Of a stretch of 51,061 nucleotides of DNA, positions 39,850-49,464 are shown in pieces. Both the position numbers and the translations under genes were made by a program. How positions within the stretch are numbered: position 1 is the stretch's first letter; every line of letters starts with the position of its first letter. Below the pieces are notes generated by a model. The model was given only the letters and a program-made list of their open reading frames with translations, did not search any database and had not been told where the DNA came from. Origin of the DNA: Bacillota bacterium (GTDB lineage Bacteria > Bacillota > Clostridia > Oscillospirales > Ruminococcaceae); contig JAEZVA010000035.1 in the NCBI GenBank assembly GCA_023443315.1, forward strand, positions 1 to 51,061. The letters run 5' to 3'.

Positions 39850-39938
39850 TTTATTCACCCCTTAAAATTTATCAATATGACAATAATACACCATGAATTG
39901 CAATGAGTAAATTGGGATTGGTTGCAAACAGGCAAGAA

Positions 39939-39979
39939 AAGAGCCAAAAACCCTTTAATTTAAAGGGTTTTTGGCTCTT
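39939..39979 (-). terminator. Terminator of guaA
   Basis: Twenty-nt self-complementary arms (AAGAGCCAAAAACCC...) give a very long hairpin just past the guaA stop. Its sequence resembles the neighbouring terminator at 39212. Confidence 0.8.
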
Positions 39980-39984
39980 AAACT

Positions 39985-41517
39985 CTACTCCCACTCAATC
40001 GTAGCAGGAGGCTTGCTCGTAATATCGTACACAATACGGTTGATGTGGCGCACCTCGTTGATGATGCGCCCCGAGATGGTCTCAAGCACATCGTAGGGAA
40101 TGCGCGCCCAGTCGGCGGTCATAAAGTCGGAGGTGGTTACACCGCGCAGCGCAAGGGTGTAGTCGTAGGTGCGCCCGTCGCCCATAACGCCCACCGAGCG
40201 CATGGAGGTAAGCACCGCAAAATACTGGTGAATGTCTCTGGCAAGCCCCGCCTTTGCAATCTCGTCGCGGAAGATGTAGTCCGCTTCACGCAGGATGTCA
40301 AGGCGTTCCTTCGTAATCTCACCAATCACGCGAATTGCAAGCCCGGGGCCCGGGAAGGGCTGGCGCCAAACCAGTGTATCGGGTAAGCCAAGCTCGGTGC
40401 CCAGTGCGCGAACCTCGTCCTTAAACAGCATGCGCAAAGGCTCTACAATCTCTTTAAAATCAACATGGGCAGGCAGCCCGCCTACGTTGTGATGGCTTTT
40501 GATAACGGCGGCATCGCCCAGACCCGATTCAATCACATCGGGGTAGATGGTGCCTTGGGCAAGAAAGTCCACACGTCCGATTTTCTTTGCTTCTTCTTCG
40601 AATACGCGGATGAATTCTTCGCCGATGATTTTGCGCTTGGTCTCGGGGTCTTCCACCCCAGCAAGGCGGGAAAGGAATCGCTGCTCGGCGTTCACACGCA
40701 CAAAGTTGATGTCTTTTGCGCCAAAAACGCCCTCAATCTCGTCGCCCTCGTTCTTGCGCATCAGACCGTGGTCCACAAAGATGCAGGTGAGGTTTTTGCC
40801 CGCCGCCTTAGAAAGCAGCGCAGCGACAACCGAGCTATCCACGCCGCCAGAGAGGGCAAGCAACACCTTGCCGTCGCCAATCTGATTTTTCAGTTTCTCT
40901 ACAACGCTAAGCGCGTAGTTGTGCATCGACCAGTCGCCCTTACATCCGCATACCCCATATAGAAAGTTGCGCAGGATGGCGGTGCCGTGTTCGGAGTGGT
41001 TCACCTCGGGGTGAAGCTGCACACCGTATATTTTCTTTTCGCGGTTTTCCATCGCGGCTACGGGGCAGTCCGCTGTTTTCGCGATTGCAGTAAAGCCTGC
41101 GGGTAGATTGTCCACGAGGTCGGTATGGCTCATCCACGAAATCGCCTCTTCGGGCATGCCCGTAAATAACTCGCTTGTGGTGTCGTACCAGGTCTTGGTG
41201 CGACCGTATTCCCGCTTGGTGCCCGTTTTTACCACGCCGCCCAGGTTGTGCGTGAGCAAATGGATGCCGTAGCAGATGCCCAAAATCGGCACACCAAGGT
41301 TGTAGATTTCAGGGTCACACTGGGGGGAATCATCCAGATACGCGCTGTTGGGTCCGCCAGTAAAGATAATACCCGCGGGGTTCAGTGCGCGAATCTCCTC
41401 TATGGGTGTTTTGTAGGAGCGCACCTCGCAGTACACACCGCATTCGCGTACGCGGCGTGCGATAAGCTGGTTGTATTGACCGCCAAAATCAAGAATCAAG
41501 ACAAACTGATGTGCCAT
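39985..41517 (-). CDS. guaA: GMP synthase (glutamine-hydrolysing)
   Basis: A 510-residue GuaA. The class I glutaminase domain (residues about 1-190) has C in LGICYGIH and His/Glu in GVQLHPEVNHSE. The ATP pyrophosphatase P-loop is LALSGGVDSSV, and the C-terminal dimerisation domain ends in ATIEWE. It converts XMP to GMP. The start at ATG 41517 is 9 nt from GAGGG, and 41526 is too close. Confidence 0.97.
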   Translation of the reverse strand: MAHQFVLILDFGGQYNQLIARRVRECGVYCEVRSYKTPIEEIRALNPAGIIFTGGPNSAYLDDSPQCDPEIYNLGVPILGICYGIHLLTHNLGGVVKTGTKREYGRTKTWYDTTSELFTGMPEEAISWMSHTDLVDNLPAGFTAIAKTADCPVAAMENREKKIYGVQLHPEVNHSEHGTAILRNFLYGVCGCKGDWSMHNYALSVVEKLKNQIGDGKVLLALSGGVDSSVVAALLSKAAGKNLTCIFVDHGLMRKNEGDEIEGVFGAKDINFVRVNAEQRFLSRLAGVEDPETKRKIIGEEFIRVFEEEAKKIGRVDFLAQGTIYPDVIESGLGDAAVIKSHHNVGGLPAHVDFKEIVEPLRMLFKDEVRALGTELGLPDTLVWRQPFPGPGLAIRVIGEITKERLDILREADYIFRDEIAKAGLARDIHQYFAVLTSMRSVGVMGDGRTYDYTLALRGVTTSDFMTADWARIPYDVLETISGRIINEVRHINRIVYDITSKPPATIEWE

Positions 41518-41706
41518 TCGTTCCATCCCTCTGTTTTCATAGAATCATCTGTTACTCATTGTGCCATTTTCGGGGGCAAAATGCAAGCGTACGCCGTGTG
41601 ATTTGATATTTTTTGCATTTTGTTGCAAACGCACTGACATAACGCGCGTCAAACTGTCAAAAATACAGGTAGTCCCTACCGATATATTGAAAGGAATTGT
41701 GCATCC

Positions 41707-42636
41707 ATGCGCTTTATCAGATTGATGGCGGCTCTTATGCTCGCCGTTATGCTGCTTATGGTTTACCCGAACGCACTATCCGACAATCTTCCACCGCTCG
41801 TCAACGACAAAGAGATTCACACGGTGCAAAACGTCCCCGTGTGGGGCTATGTCGAGCAGTACGACCCGGACGGCGATGCCATCACCCTTAACGTGGTGCA
41901 GGAAGCGGGCAAAGGCATGGTGACTATCTACGACGCCACGTTTGTGTACCGCCCGTTTGCAGACGAGATGGGCGAGGATAGCTTTACGGTGTTTGCCACG
42001 GACAGCGCGGGAAACTACTCCCGTCAGGCGACCGTTACGGTACAGATTGAACAAAACAAGATGGGCGACGGCTTTAGCGATATGCGCCTTCACCCCTCTC
42101 ATTACAGCGCGCTGATGCTTGCGCAGAACAACCTCGTCAGCGGGGAACGGGTCGGCGGTTCGCTGTTGTTTCAGCCCGACCGACAGATGACCCAGTCGGA
42201 CTTTATGCTGATGGTGCTCGCCGTCGCGGATACCGCAAACGTTCACACCCCCTGTGTAAGCACCGACCTGCCAAACGACAAGGATATTGCGCTGTGGCTA
42301 AAGCCTTACCTGCGCACGGCAAAGCAGCTGGGGCTGATTGGGGCGGGCGAGTTTTACCCAGACACACCCATTACCCGAGCCGAGGCGGTACAGCTTATCA
42401 GCCGCGCGACGGGGATGCAGGATGTAGAGGCGCAGGCGCTGCACATCCGCGACCTAGAAAAGATTCCTGCCGAGAGCCTGCAAAGCTATATTAACCTTGC
42501 TGCAACCGATATGCTAAGCCTGTACGACGGCTATGCGCGTCCCGGCGAGCCGCTAACCCGCGCCGCCGCCGCCGACCTTGTGTGGCAGTTGTACCGCTTC
42601 GGGCAACAGCAGTCCGCACAGGGTACGGCAAAATAG
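41707..42636 (+). CDS. Secreted protein with SLH repeats
   Basis: A 309-residue protein with a signal peptide (LMAALMLAVMLLMVYPNA). A cadherin/Ig-like domain follows (residues about 28-120, DPDGDAITLNVV, GEDSFTVFATDSAGN). The C-terminal half has two to three degenerate SLH repeats (TAKQLGLIGAGEFYPDTPITRAEAVQLI; DMLSLYDGYARPGEPLTRAAAADLV, each split here across lines of the motif). SLH repeats anchor proteins to secondary wall polymers. The 41527-41706 intergenic region shows no other feature. Confidence 0.8.
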   Translation: MRFIRLMAALMLAVMLLMVYPNALSDNLPPLVNDKEIHTVQNVPVWGYVEQYDPDGDAITLNVVQEAGKGMVTIYDATFVYRPFADEMGEDSFTVFATDSAGNYSRQATVTVQIEQNKMGDGFSDMRLHPSHYSALMLAQNNLVSGERVGGSLLFQPDRQMTQSDFMLMVLAVADTANVHTPCVSTDLPNDKDIALWLKPYLRTAKQLGLIGAGEFYPDTPITRAEAVQLISRATGMQDVEAQALHIRDLEKIPAESLQSYINLAATDMLSLYDGYARPGEPLTRAAAADLVWQLYRFGQQQSAQGTAK

Positions 42637-42650
42637 AATAGCAACGCAGA

Positions 42651-42684
42651 CACAGTCCGATCCAAGTGGTCGGGCTGTTTTTGT
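42651..42684 (+). terminator. Terminator of the SLH protein gene
   Basis: ACAGTCCGA and TCGGGCTGT arms, then TTTTTGTG. Confidence 0.8.
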
Positions 42685-42788
42685 GTCGCGGCTGTATTGC
42701 GTTTTGTCTGACTTATGATATAATTTACCATAACTATATATTTTTTACTCACAGGCTAAGACTAATTACCCGAGGAGGCCTTTGCCGT

Positions 42789-44516
42789 ATGAAACAGCTA
42801 TTGCTATCCATTGCTCTTTTGGCTTTACTTACCGCATGTTCCGCAGATACCCCACTGCCCAGAGTATCGGAGCAGGATGTATCCTCGGTAGCGCAGCAGG
42901 ATTTGTCGTCTGCGGATTTGTCGGAGTATCAATTAACCGACTTTGATTTTTTGTTTACATCTTCATTTAAATTATCTCAGCTTGGAGTGGATGTAAAGAT
43001 AGTAAACGTCAAATCTGTTGAGGAAAACAAACTGTCGTACGAACTCTTTTTTGTTAACAGGAGGGGCGACAGCATGAAGCTTCCGTACACCGCGCATTAT
43101 CGGAGGGCTACGGAGAACTTTGGCTCTCATGTGACATGGGGTGGGGTTTCTATCGTCGACAGTCAAACATTCGCAGTCTCCGACTTAAAGAATGTTACCT
43201 TCTATGACATTCAAACGTTGCAGGAATTGCCGATAAGCCTTGATTTGTCGGCTTTTGAAGGGAAAGACTATTATCTTTTGGGCGTTGCAAAGAGTGACGA
43301 TGTTGGTATTGTTGTGCCTGTACTTAACAATAACAAGGACGGATTTGCGTACTTTACTGAGACGGGAGCGTTTGTTAAGTTTGAGGAAATAAATTACGAC
43401 ACAACGGACTTTAGGCTGTTGTGCTATTACTTTGGAGACTTTGATATTAATACGGTATCGTATCAAACTGATTTTTTGATTCTTCCGATGGACGATACAT
43501 ATTTTTTGCTAAATGGTGTTTACCTATATAACATGAATAAGAATGAATATTTCTCCACATTTAACTGGCCTAGCTCGATCAATGACGGTGACCGCGAGGC
43601 GTCGGTGCTAACCTATCAAGACTTGCAGCTCGGCAGAAATGCCTTGGCTGTTTTCGTTGAGGACAAGACAAACTGCAAAAGTTTCTTTTTTGACGCTTCC
43701 AAAATCAGCAAGTCCTTTAGCAAACAAAGCGGTAATTATATTAATGGCGCAGTCGATTATATTTGGGGCTCAACAGGATCCAACATTCAGCTAAGCTGCA
43801 GTTATAGTGACCTGTCACTTATACTGGATTTTGATAATAAGACTGCAAGCTTTGAGTACAACATCAACCCACAACATCTGGAGGAAGAGGCGATTGCGCA
43901 ATCATCCGACGGCAGGTACAGCCTTTATGAATCGAGCAAGTGTTATGGCGGGGATGAGGTATTTGCGAATATTGTACTCAAAGATAATGAAACACAAGCC
44001 TTACGGTTTTTGTCCACCTATGCGGGCATGTATGGCGGTTACCTTAACGCTGGCTTCTTTAAAAACGGAGAAATCTATGTGCAAACGCTCGATAACTTCC
44101 AAATATTCTCCCCCGACCCAGCGGTTACGTCCCCCAGCTTTGTGTTTGCATTGCCATTCGGTTCGTTGCGCGAGGAAGGAATCACACGCCAAATCTATAC
44201 CTTCCGTCGCGACCCGGAAGCCAAGACGTTCATTATACTGTACTCGGAGCACCCGATTGATATTTACCAAGCCCATAGCTACAATCCGTTTCGTTTGGAA
44301 CACACCTATAAAATCGGTTTTTGTGATACCGCGGGAAACCTGTTGGAAAGCTACGATACATTAGAACAGGTTCAGGGCAACGAGTACAATCTTTTGGATA
44401 TGAATCTTTGGCTTTCCGGCGACGAGCTCGCAATCACTGGTCTTGACAAGGCACAAAACAAGAGGCTGCAAGGCGTTTTCAATTTAAAGACCCATACCTA
44501 CAAAAACAATGATTAA
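42789..44516 (+). CDS. Large hypothetical lipoprotein
   Basis: A 575-residue protein with a signal ending in the lipobox LLTACSAD. The mature part has no recognised domain. It shows repeated beta-rich blocks with aromatic residues and possible propeller-like strands (SFVFALPFGSLREEG, YNLLDMNLWLSGDELAITGLD). The start at ATG 42789 follows GGAGG by 10 nt; the frame extends to 42666 without support. A terminator follows at 44540. A role at the cell surface is all that can be inferred. Confidence 0.75.
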   Translation: MKQLLLSIALLALLTACSADTPLPRVSEQDVSSVAQQDLSSADLSEYQLTDFDFLFTSSFKLSQLGVDVKIVNVKSVEENKLSYELFFVNRRGDSMKLPYTAHYRRATENFGSHVTWGGVSIVDSQTFAVSDLKNVTFYDIQTLQELPISLDLSAFEGKDYYLLGVAKSDDVGIVVPVLNNNKDGFAYFTETGAFVKFEEINYDTTDFRLLCYYFGDFDINTVSYQTDFLILPMDDTYFLLNGVYLYNMNKNEYFSTFNWPSSINDGDREASVLTYQDLQLGRNALAVFVEDKTNCKSFFFDASKISKSFSKQSGNYINGAVDYIWGSTGSNIQLSCSYSDLSLILDFDNKTASFEYNINPQHLEEEAIAQSSDGRYSLYESSKCYGGDEVFANIVLKDNETQALRFLSTYAGMYGGYLNAGFFKNGEIYVQTLDNFQIFSPDPAVTSPSFVFALPFGSLREEGITRQIYTFRRDPEAKTFIILYSEHPIDIYQAHSYNPFRLEHTYKIGFCDTAGNLLESYDTLEQVQGNEYNLLDMNLWLSGDELAITGLDKAQNKRLQGVFNLKTHTYKNND

Positions 44517-44539
44517 GCGTTACCCCAAACACGGGCTGG

Positions 44540-44572
44540 AAAAATCGTCGGTTATCTTGGCCGGCGATTTTT
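44540..44572 (+). terminator. Terminator of the large lipoprotein gene
   Basis: AAAAATCGTCGG and CCGGCGATTTTT arms (one G-U) around 9 nt. Confidence 0.8.
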
Positions 44573-44628
44573 GCGTGTGTATCAATGTGGTAACTATGCG
44601 AAAGACGCATCGGCTTACATCATTTCGA

Positions 44629-44657
44629 TTGCTTCCAAATCACACCTGTGATATGAT
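44629..44657 (+). promoter_or_regulatory. Possible promoter of the GH43 gene
   Basis: TTGCTT, 17 nt, TATGAT on the plus strand, leaving a leader of about 160 nt in which no further structure was recognised. Confidence 0.45.
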
Positions 44658-44823
44658 TTATCTATTAAAAACGGGGTTCACAAAAGGGTTGTCAACAGGG
44701 TGACTTCGCGCAAGCGGTGTAGCTATTCAAATCCGATTATTCTGCGCTCAAGACCTGTGTGGTTTGTGCCGGTGTTTTAACTAACAGATAACACGAAAAA
44801 ATGACGGAGAAGGAGACAGTTAG

Positions 44824-46344
44824 ATGCGCTATCAAAACCCGATTATTCCGGGGTATAATCCCGACCCGACCATATGCCGGGTGGGTGAGGACTACTACAT
44901 CATGAATTCCTCGTTTGAATTTTTCCCAGGCGTGCCCATATATCACAGCCGAAATCTTGCCAACTGGACGCTGAAAGGGTATTGCCTGACCAGAGAAAGC
45001 CAGGTCAATCTCAATGGGTGCCACCCGTCCGGCGGCATCTATGCCCCGACGCTTCGTAGCCATAACGGCAGGTTTTATATGACAACCACAAACGTTACCC
45101 ACGGAGGGAACTTCATCGTTACGTCCGATGATATCTTAGGGGAATGGTCCGAGCCTGTGTGGGTGGATCAAGAGGGCATCGATCCCTCTTTGCTGTTTGA
45201 TGACGACGGCAAGGTATATTATTGCACGGCAGTGTTTGAACCTGAGCGGGAGGGCATCTATCTAAGCGAGATAAACCCCGATACGGGAGAAAAACTGACC
45301 GAGACCGTCTGCATCACAAAGGGCTGCGGCGGTCGGTACGCAGAAGGCCCGCATATGTATAAGCTGTGGGGAAAATATTACCTGATGCTCGCAGAGGGCG
45401 GAACGGAATATGGGCATTATGAAACAATGATGCGCGCAAGCTCGCCTTACGGCCCGTTTGAGCAGTGCCCGCACAACCCCATCCTATCGCATGTCAATCG
45501 AATGAAGGATGATATTCAATGCACCGGTCACGCCGATATTGTTGAGGATCACAATCACAACTGGTGGATGGTTTGCCTTGGCATACGTCAGACTATGGTG
45601 CCGAGTAACCGCGTGTTGCTTCACAACCTGGGGCGAGAGACCTTTCTTGCCCCCGTGGTATGGACGAAGGACGGCTGGCCGGTTGTCGGATACGACGGCT
45701 CGATCGAGCTTGACATGGATGGACCGCTTCCATCTGAGGCGTGCAAAACAGACTGGAGCTTCTTCGACGACTTTTCATCCGAAGAATCGAGCAGTCAGTA
45801 CAATTATATCCGAAATCCCGTTGCAGAGAACTATCAAAGGCTACCCGTAGAGCGAGTTTTGCGCTTATCGGGAACGGATGTTACGCTAAGTCACCGCGCA
45901 TCCCCGACGTTTTTGGGGGTACGGCAAAGGGAGTTTGAGACGATTACGACGGTCACCTTGTCGGCAGACTGTAAAGACAACCATCAATGCGCGGGTCTCA
46001 CGGCGTTTTACAACCAAGATTACCATTACGACATCCTATTGACCAAACAAGACGGGCAAGACCGCATCTGTTTGCGCAAGCAGGTACACGACATCTTGAC
46101 CATTACCGCGTCTCATGCCATTTCGTACGCAGGAAGCGTCGAGCTACAGATAATCTCTGACCGAAAGGACTATCGATTTCTTTACCGTGTGGATGACGGC
46201 GAGTTTATCGAGCTTGGTCGGGGCTGCGTTGCGGGGTTGTGCACCGAAGGAACTCGGACCATGAGCTTTACCGGCACATATCTGGGGATGTTTTCCGAGA
46301 ACACTGTTGCAGATTTCCGCTTGTTCCGTGCTCAGATCATATAA
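44824..46344 (+). CDS. Glycoside hydrolase family 43 (xylosidase/arabinofuranosidase)
   Basis: A 506-residue GH43 enzyme without signal peptide, so it is intracellular. The five-blade propeller begins NPIIPGYNPDPTI with catalytic D14. D120 in EGIDPSLLFDDD and E174 in RYAEGPHMY fit the pKa-modulating and acid residues. A C-terminal beta-sandwich (residues about 320-506) resembles GH43_C2. It should release xylose or arabinose from short oligosaccharides. AAGGAGA is 7 nt upstream. It shares the region with a GH51 arabinofuranosidase and AraM. Confidence 0.9.
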   Translation: MRYQNPIIPGYNPDPTICRVGEDYYIMNSSFEFFPGVPIYHSRNLANWTLKGYCLTRESQVNLNGCHPSGGIYAPTLRSHNGRFYMTTTNVTHGGNFIVTSDDILGEWSEPVWVDQEGIDPSLLFDDDGKVYYCTAVFEPEREGIYLSEINPDTGEKLTETVCITKGCGGRYAEGPHMYKLWGKYYLMLAEGGTEYGHYETMMRASSPYGPFEQCPHNPILSHVNRMKDDIQCTGHADIVEDHNHNWWMVCLGIRQTMVPSNRVLLHNLGRETFLAPVVWTKDGWPVVGYDGSIELDMDGPLPSEACKTDWSFFDDFSSEESSSQYNYIRNPVAENYQRLPVERVLRLSGTDVTLSHRASPTFLGVRQREFETITTVTLSADCKDNHQCAGLTAFYNQDYHYDILLTKQDGQDRICLRKQVHDILTITASHAISYAGSVELQIISDRKDYRFLYRVDDGEFIELGRGCVAGLCTEGTRTMSFTGTYLGMFSENTVADFRLFRAQII

Positions 46345-46463
46345 CGGTATTTAATCAGCAGTCCTTGCCTTTGCAATTTGTTTGCGTGTGCAGCCTGCAC
46401 ACCTACCAGCCTAATTTATGTGATACTATGATGTAAATGATTACATATTAGGGAGGGCAAGCA

Positions 46464-46763
46464 ATGAAAACCAAAGGACAAAAGGGCTTTGCTGTTGTCA
46501 ATATCATCGTGGGGGTTGTGCTGCTTCTGGCGAGCTTTGCCATGTTTTCCGACCCATCTACTGGTCCCGGCGGGTTAATCTCTGTGTTTTTGGGGCTGCT
46601 GATTGGTGTATGCGGTTGGCTGACGCTCAGGCGTCTTCGCACGGAGTATGTGCCGGAAAAGACGATGAAGGCAACGCTCATCACCAATTTTATCCTGTTC
46701 ATCCTGTCATGCATCATTTTGGCGGCTTGTACCATCCTGCCTATTGTAGGACCGATGCTGTAG
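46464..46763 (+). CDS. Small hypothetical membrane protein
   Basis: A 99-residue protein with three hydrophobic segments (residues about 9-28, 38-54, 70-93) and short basic loops (LRRLRTEYVPEK). GGGAGGG precedes the ATG. It is alone between GH43 and a terminator at 46875. Family not recognised. Confidence 0.7.
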   Translation: MKTKGQKGFAVVNIIVGVVLLLASFAMFSDPSTGPGGLISVFLGLLIGVCGWLTLRRLRTEYVPEKTMKATLITNFILFILSCIILAACTILPIVGPML

Positions 46764-46874
46764 TGCAAACGGAGCTCGCCTGCGCCGTGGGAAGCCATTG
46801 CTTTGGGGCATGACAAGAAGCAGTACAACCGCAAGCTCGTGCTACCAAAAACGCCTTAGCAACAAAAGCGCACA

Positions 46875-46922
46875 AAAACGCGTCTTAATTTGGCTTGTTG
46901 TTAGCCAATTAGGACGCGTTTT
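46875..46922 (+). terminator. Terminator after the small membrane protein
   Basis: AAAACGCGTC and GACGCGTTTT outer arms with AATT/AATT and GGCT/AGCC inner pairs. It lies between convergent genes and can serve both. Confidence 0.8.
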
Positions 46923-46963
46923 CCCGTTTTGGTCACGATCTCTTGTTTTGCTACAGCCCCTCT

Positions 46964-48199
46964 TTACCGTAGCATCCGCAGGATGCGCATCATGGTTAAT
47001 CGGTTCCTCACGTATGGCGATAGGGTTACAAGGGTTTCGGACATCTCGTCGCTTATCCCAATGTCTTCGAGCGAAGCCTTTGCGCCCAAAGAGTAAAGTA
47101 GCTTGCGAAGCTCAGCGCCCGACGGGACGGCGTTTAGAATGGCGCGCACCTTGTCCCAGCTTTCTGTCAGCGCTTCGGGGGTTACCCCAGCAAGGCAATC
47201 GCACTGGTTTTCCTCGAGAATTCCGTCTGCGAGCGCGCCGAACTGCCGGTGCACCCAGCCTTCGTCTATCGGCGTATATGCCGACACTGAGGTCGATAGA
47301 TCCTCGCGCTGTGCCAAGCCGTGATAAACGTCGCAGCAAAACGGGGTGGCGGCACCTACCTTCTCTCCGTGCATCGCGTCAGAGTTGCCCACCACCTTCA
47401 TCTCCAGCAGGTGCGAGATATGGTGCTCCGCGCCCGAGGCGGGGCGCGAGTTCCCCGCAAGCTGCATCGCAACACCCGAAAGTATCAGCGCGTACATCAG
47501 ATCGCGGTAGGCATCTTTATCCTGTGCGGAGAGCTTTTGTGCACCCGCCACCACCTGCCCCACCGCTTTTCTGGTCAGGTCGGCAATATAGGGGCAGTAA
47601 TACTCGCCGGTCAGTGTGTGTGCAATCTCCCAGTCCGCAAGGCAGATATACTTGCCTAGAATATCCCCAATGCCCGCTAGCGCCAGATGAATCGGGGCGG
47701 CGGAGATTACGTCCAGATCGGCAAGAATCAAAATGGGGGCAGCCGCGGACATAGTCTTTTTCATGCCGCCCCAGGTCATGGCGGCAACGCTCGACGCAAA
47801 GCCGTCCACCGTCGCGGCGGTGGGGGCGGAGACGAACGGGATATCTGCGTTGCTCGCACAGTATCGCACGATGTCATGGATCGTTCCGCTGCCGATAGCC
47901 ACCAACACATCGGTGTTGTGCAGCTGCTCGGTTAGCAGCGCAACCCCGTGCTCGTCTGCGTGTAGGTTTTCGGCGGGCAGAATAATCTCATTGCAGCCCG
48001 ACGGGCGGGTTAGGCTTTTGGCATAATAGGTATTGCTGTCATACACCGCCGTAACCTTACCCGTAATCCCCATTCCTTCGAGTGTCTGCGTAAGCCCTGT
48101 AAGACAACCCGGTTCTATCACTATGCGTTTTATCGTTGTGCAGTGGGTTTTTTTGCAGTGGCAGAAAGCCACACTAAAATCCTTTTGTGTTAAAATCAT
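46964..48199 (-). CDS. araM: sn-glycerol-1-phosphate dehydrogenase (AraM/EgsA)
   Basis: A 411-residue iron-type alcohol dehydrogenase fold. The NAD motif is IGSGTIHDIVRY near residue 90, with SAPTAATVDGFAS next. Metal ligands are D in LALAGIGDILGK and His in GAEHHISH and MHGEKVG. Bacterial AraM reduces DHAP to glycerol-1-phosphate and in Bacillus lies within the arabinose operon. Here it neighbours GH43 and GH51 arabinosidases, which supports AraM. The ATG at 48199 has only AGGA 12 nt upstream. It is divergent from the regulator. Confidence 0.88.
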   Translation of the reverse strand: MILTQKDFSVAFCHCKKTHCTTIKRIVIEPGCLTGLTQTLEGMGITGKVTAVYDSNTYYAKSLTRPSGCNEIILPAENLHADEHGVALLTEQLHNTDVLVAIGSGTIHDIVRYCASNADIPFVSAPTAATVDGFASSVAAMTWGGMKKTMSAAAPILILADLDVISAAPIHLALAGIGDILGKYICLADWEIAHTLTGEYYCPYIADLTRKAVGQVVAGAQKLSAQDKDAYRDLMYALILSGVAMQLAGNSRPASGAEHHISHLLEMKVVGNSDAMHGEKVGAATPFCCDVYHGLAQREDLSTSVSAYTPIDEGWVHRQFGALADGILEENQCDCLAGVTPEALTESWDKVRAILNAVPSGAELRKLLYSLGAKASLEDIGISDEMSETLVTLSPYVRNRLTMMRILRMLR

Positions 48200-48315
48200 G
48201 GCAAAATCACGTCCTATCAAAACAGTAATACGCTTCACGCACAAGCAGAAAAGGCAAGGCTCTGCGTGCGGATAGGGTAGAGGGTTGACTATTGATTGTT
48301 GCGCTTGCCACTTGG

Positions 48316-48344
48316 TTGACAGCGTGTTTTATTCGCCTTATACT
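48316..48344 (+). promoter_or_regulatory. Promoter of the HTH regulator
   Basis: TTGACA, 17 nt, TATACT on the plus strand. Predicted start of transcription near 48351, which favours a translation start downstream, at 48403. Confidence 0.75.
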
Positions 48345-48402
48345 AAATGTAAACAAGCAGCAATTCATAATGAACTCTGAACGCCCGCGGGAGGTACCAA
48401 CT

Positions 48403-49314
48403 GTGTATATCAATTCACTGGATGAAGGGTTAAGGCTCTTCAAAGCGCTGGGCTCGGAGATTCGCATAGAGATTGTAAAGCTTTTGCTCGGCGGCAAACG
48501 GCTTAGCATGAATGAAATCGCGTCTGCACTTAGTATAACAAACGGCGCGTTAACAAGCCACATCAAACAGCTGGAAGAGAGCGGCATTCTAACCGTTGAA
48601 AGCAGACCGGGTGTGCACGGCAACCAAAAGCTTTGCTCGGTTAACCTCGACAGGGTTATCATCGAGTTTGCCTCGCGTGAGGAGTATAAAAACAGCTACG
48701 AAACACAACTTCGGGTCGGTCGATTCTCCGATTACAGCGTGTATCCCACCTGCGGGATCGCGACAAAGAATGCCCTAATCGGCGAGGTGGACGACCCCAG
48801 GTATTTTTCCCACACCGATCGGTACGAGGCGGATATCCTTTGGTTTACCAAGGGGTATGTGGAGTACATGATACCAAACCTTGTGCCTGCGTATCATTCA
48901 ATCAGCCAAATTTCAATCTCAGCAGAGCTTAGCTCCGAAGCGCCGGGCGTCAACAACATCTGGCCTTCGGACATCCGTTTTTACCTAAACGGCGTCTTTC
49001 TAGGCACATGGACAAGCCCGGGGGATTTTGGCGATAAAAAGGGCGCGTTTACGCCCGATTGGTGGTATTCAAACTTTAACCAGTACGGTCTGCTCAAGCT
49101 GCTGGTCGTAAACCACAGCGGCACCTACATCGATGGGCTTCAGATATCCGATGTAACGATTGGGGATCTAAACATCGGCTCAATGGACCACATCAAATTT
49201 CGACTAGCCGTAACCGACGACACCAAGCCCGCAGGAGGGCTCACGATATTCGGCGAGTCGTTTGGCAACTACAATCAGAACATGAATGTGCGCGTCAGTT
49301 ACAGCGCGCAGTAA
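48403..49314 (+). CDS. ArsR-type HTH regulator with a large C-terminal domain
   Basis: A 303-residue protein. An N-terminal winged helix (residues about 1-80) reads FKALGSEIRIEIVKLLL and MNEIASALSITNGALTSHIKQL, as in ArsR/HTH_20 proteins. A large beta-rich domain follows (SVYPTCGIA, DILWFTKGYVEYMIPN, IRFYLNGVFLGTW), probably sensing a sugar or wall fragment. The GTG at 48403 is chosen because GGGAGG lies 8 nt upstream; the ATG at 48370 has no site. It is divergent from araM and convergent with GH51, so local control of arabinoside use is likely. Confidence 0.8.
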   Translation: MYINSLDEGLRLFKALGSEIRIEIVKLLLGGKRLSMNEIASALSITNGALTSHIKQLEESGILTVESRPGVHGNQKLCSVNLDRVIIEFASREEYKNSYETQLRVGRFSDYSVYPTCGIATKNALIGEVDDPRYFSHTDRYEADILWFTKGYVEYMIPNLVPAYHSISQISISAELSSEAPGVNNIWPSDIRFYLNGVFLGTWTSPGDFGDKKGAFTPDWWYSNFNQYGLLKLLVVNHSGTYIDGLQISDVTIGDLNIGSMDHIKFRLAVTDDTKPAGGLTIFGESFGNYNQNMNVRVSYSAQ

Positions 49315-49327
49315 ACACAACGATAGA

Positions 49328-49354
49328 TTGCCCTCACCAAAACGGTGAGGGCAA
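49328..49354. terminator. Terminator between the regulator and GH51
   Basis: TTGCCCTCACC and GGTGAGGGCAA arms around AAAAC, between convergent genes; no strong T-run. Confidence 0.6.
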
Positions 49355-49464
49355 TGTGTTATATACTTATCTTTGTTTAAGAAATGTACAAAAAATCGAG
49401 CAAAAGCTTTGATTTATGTGGTTTTGCGAAGATTTTTTGTCGGCATTTCTAACGAAGATTAGTA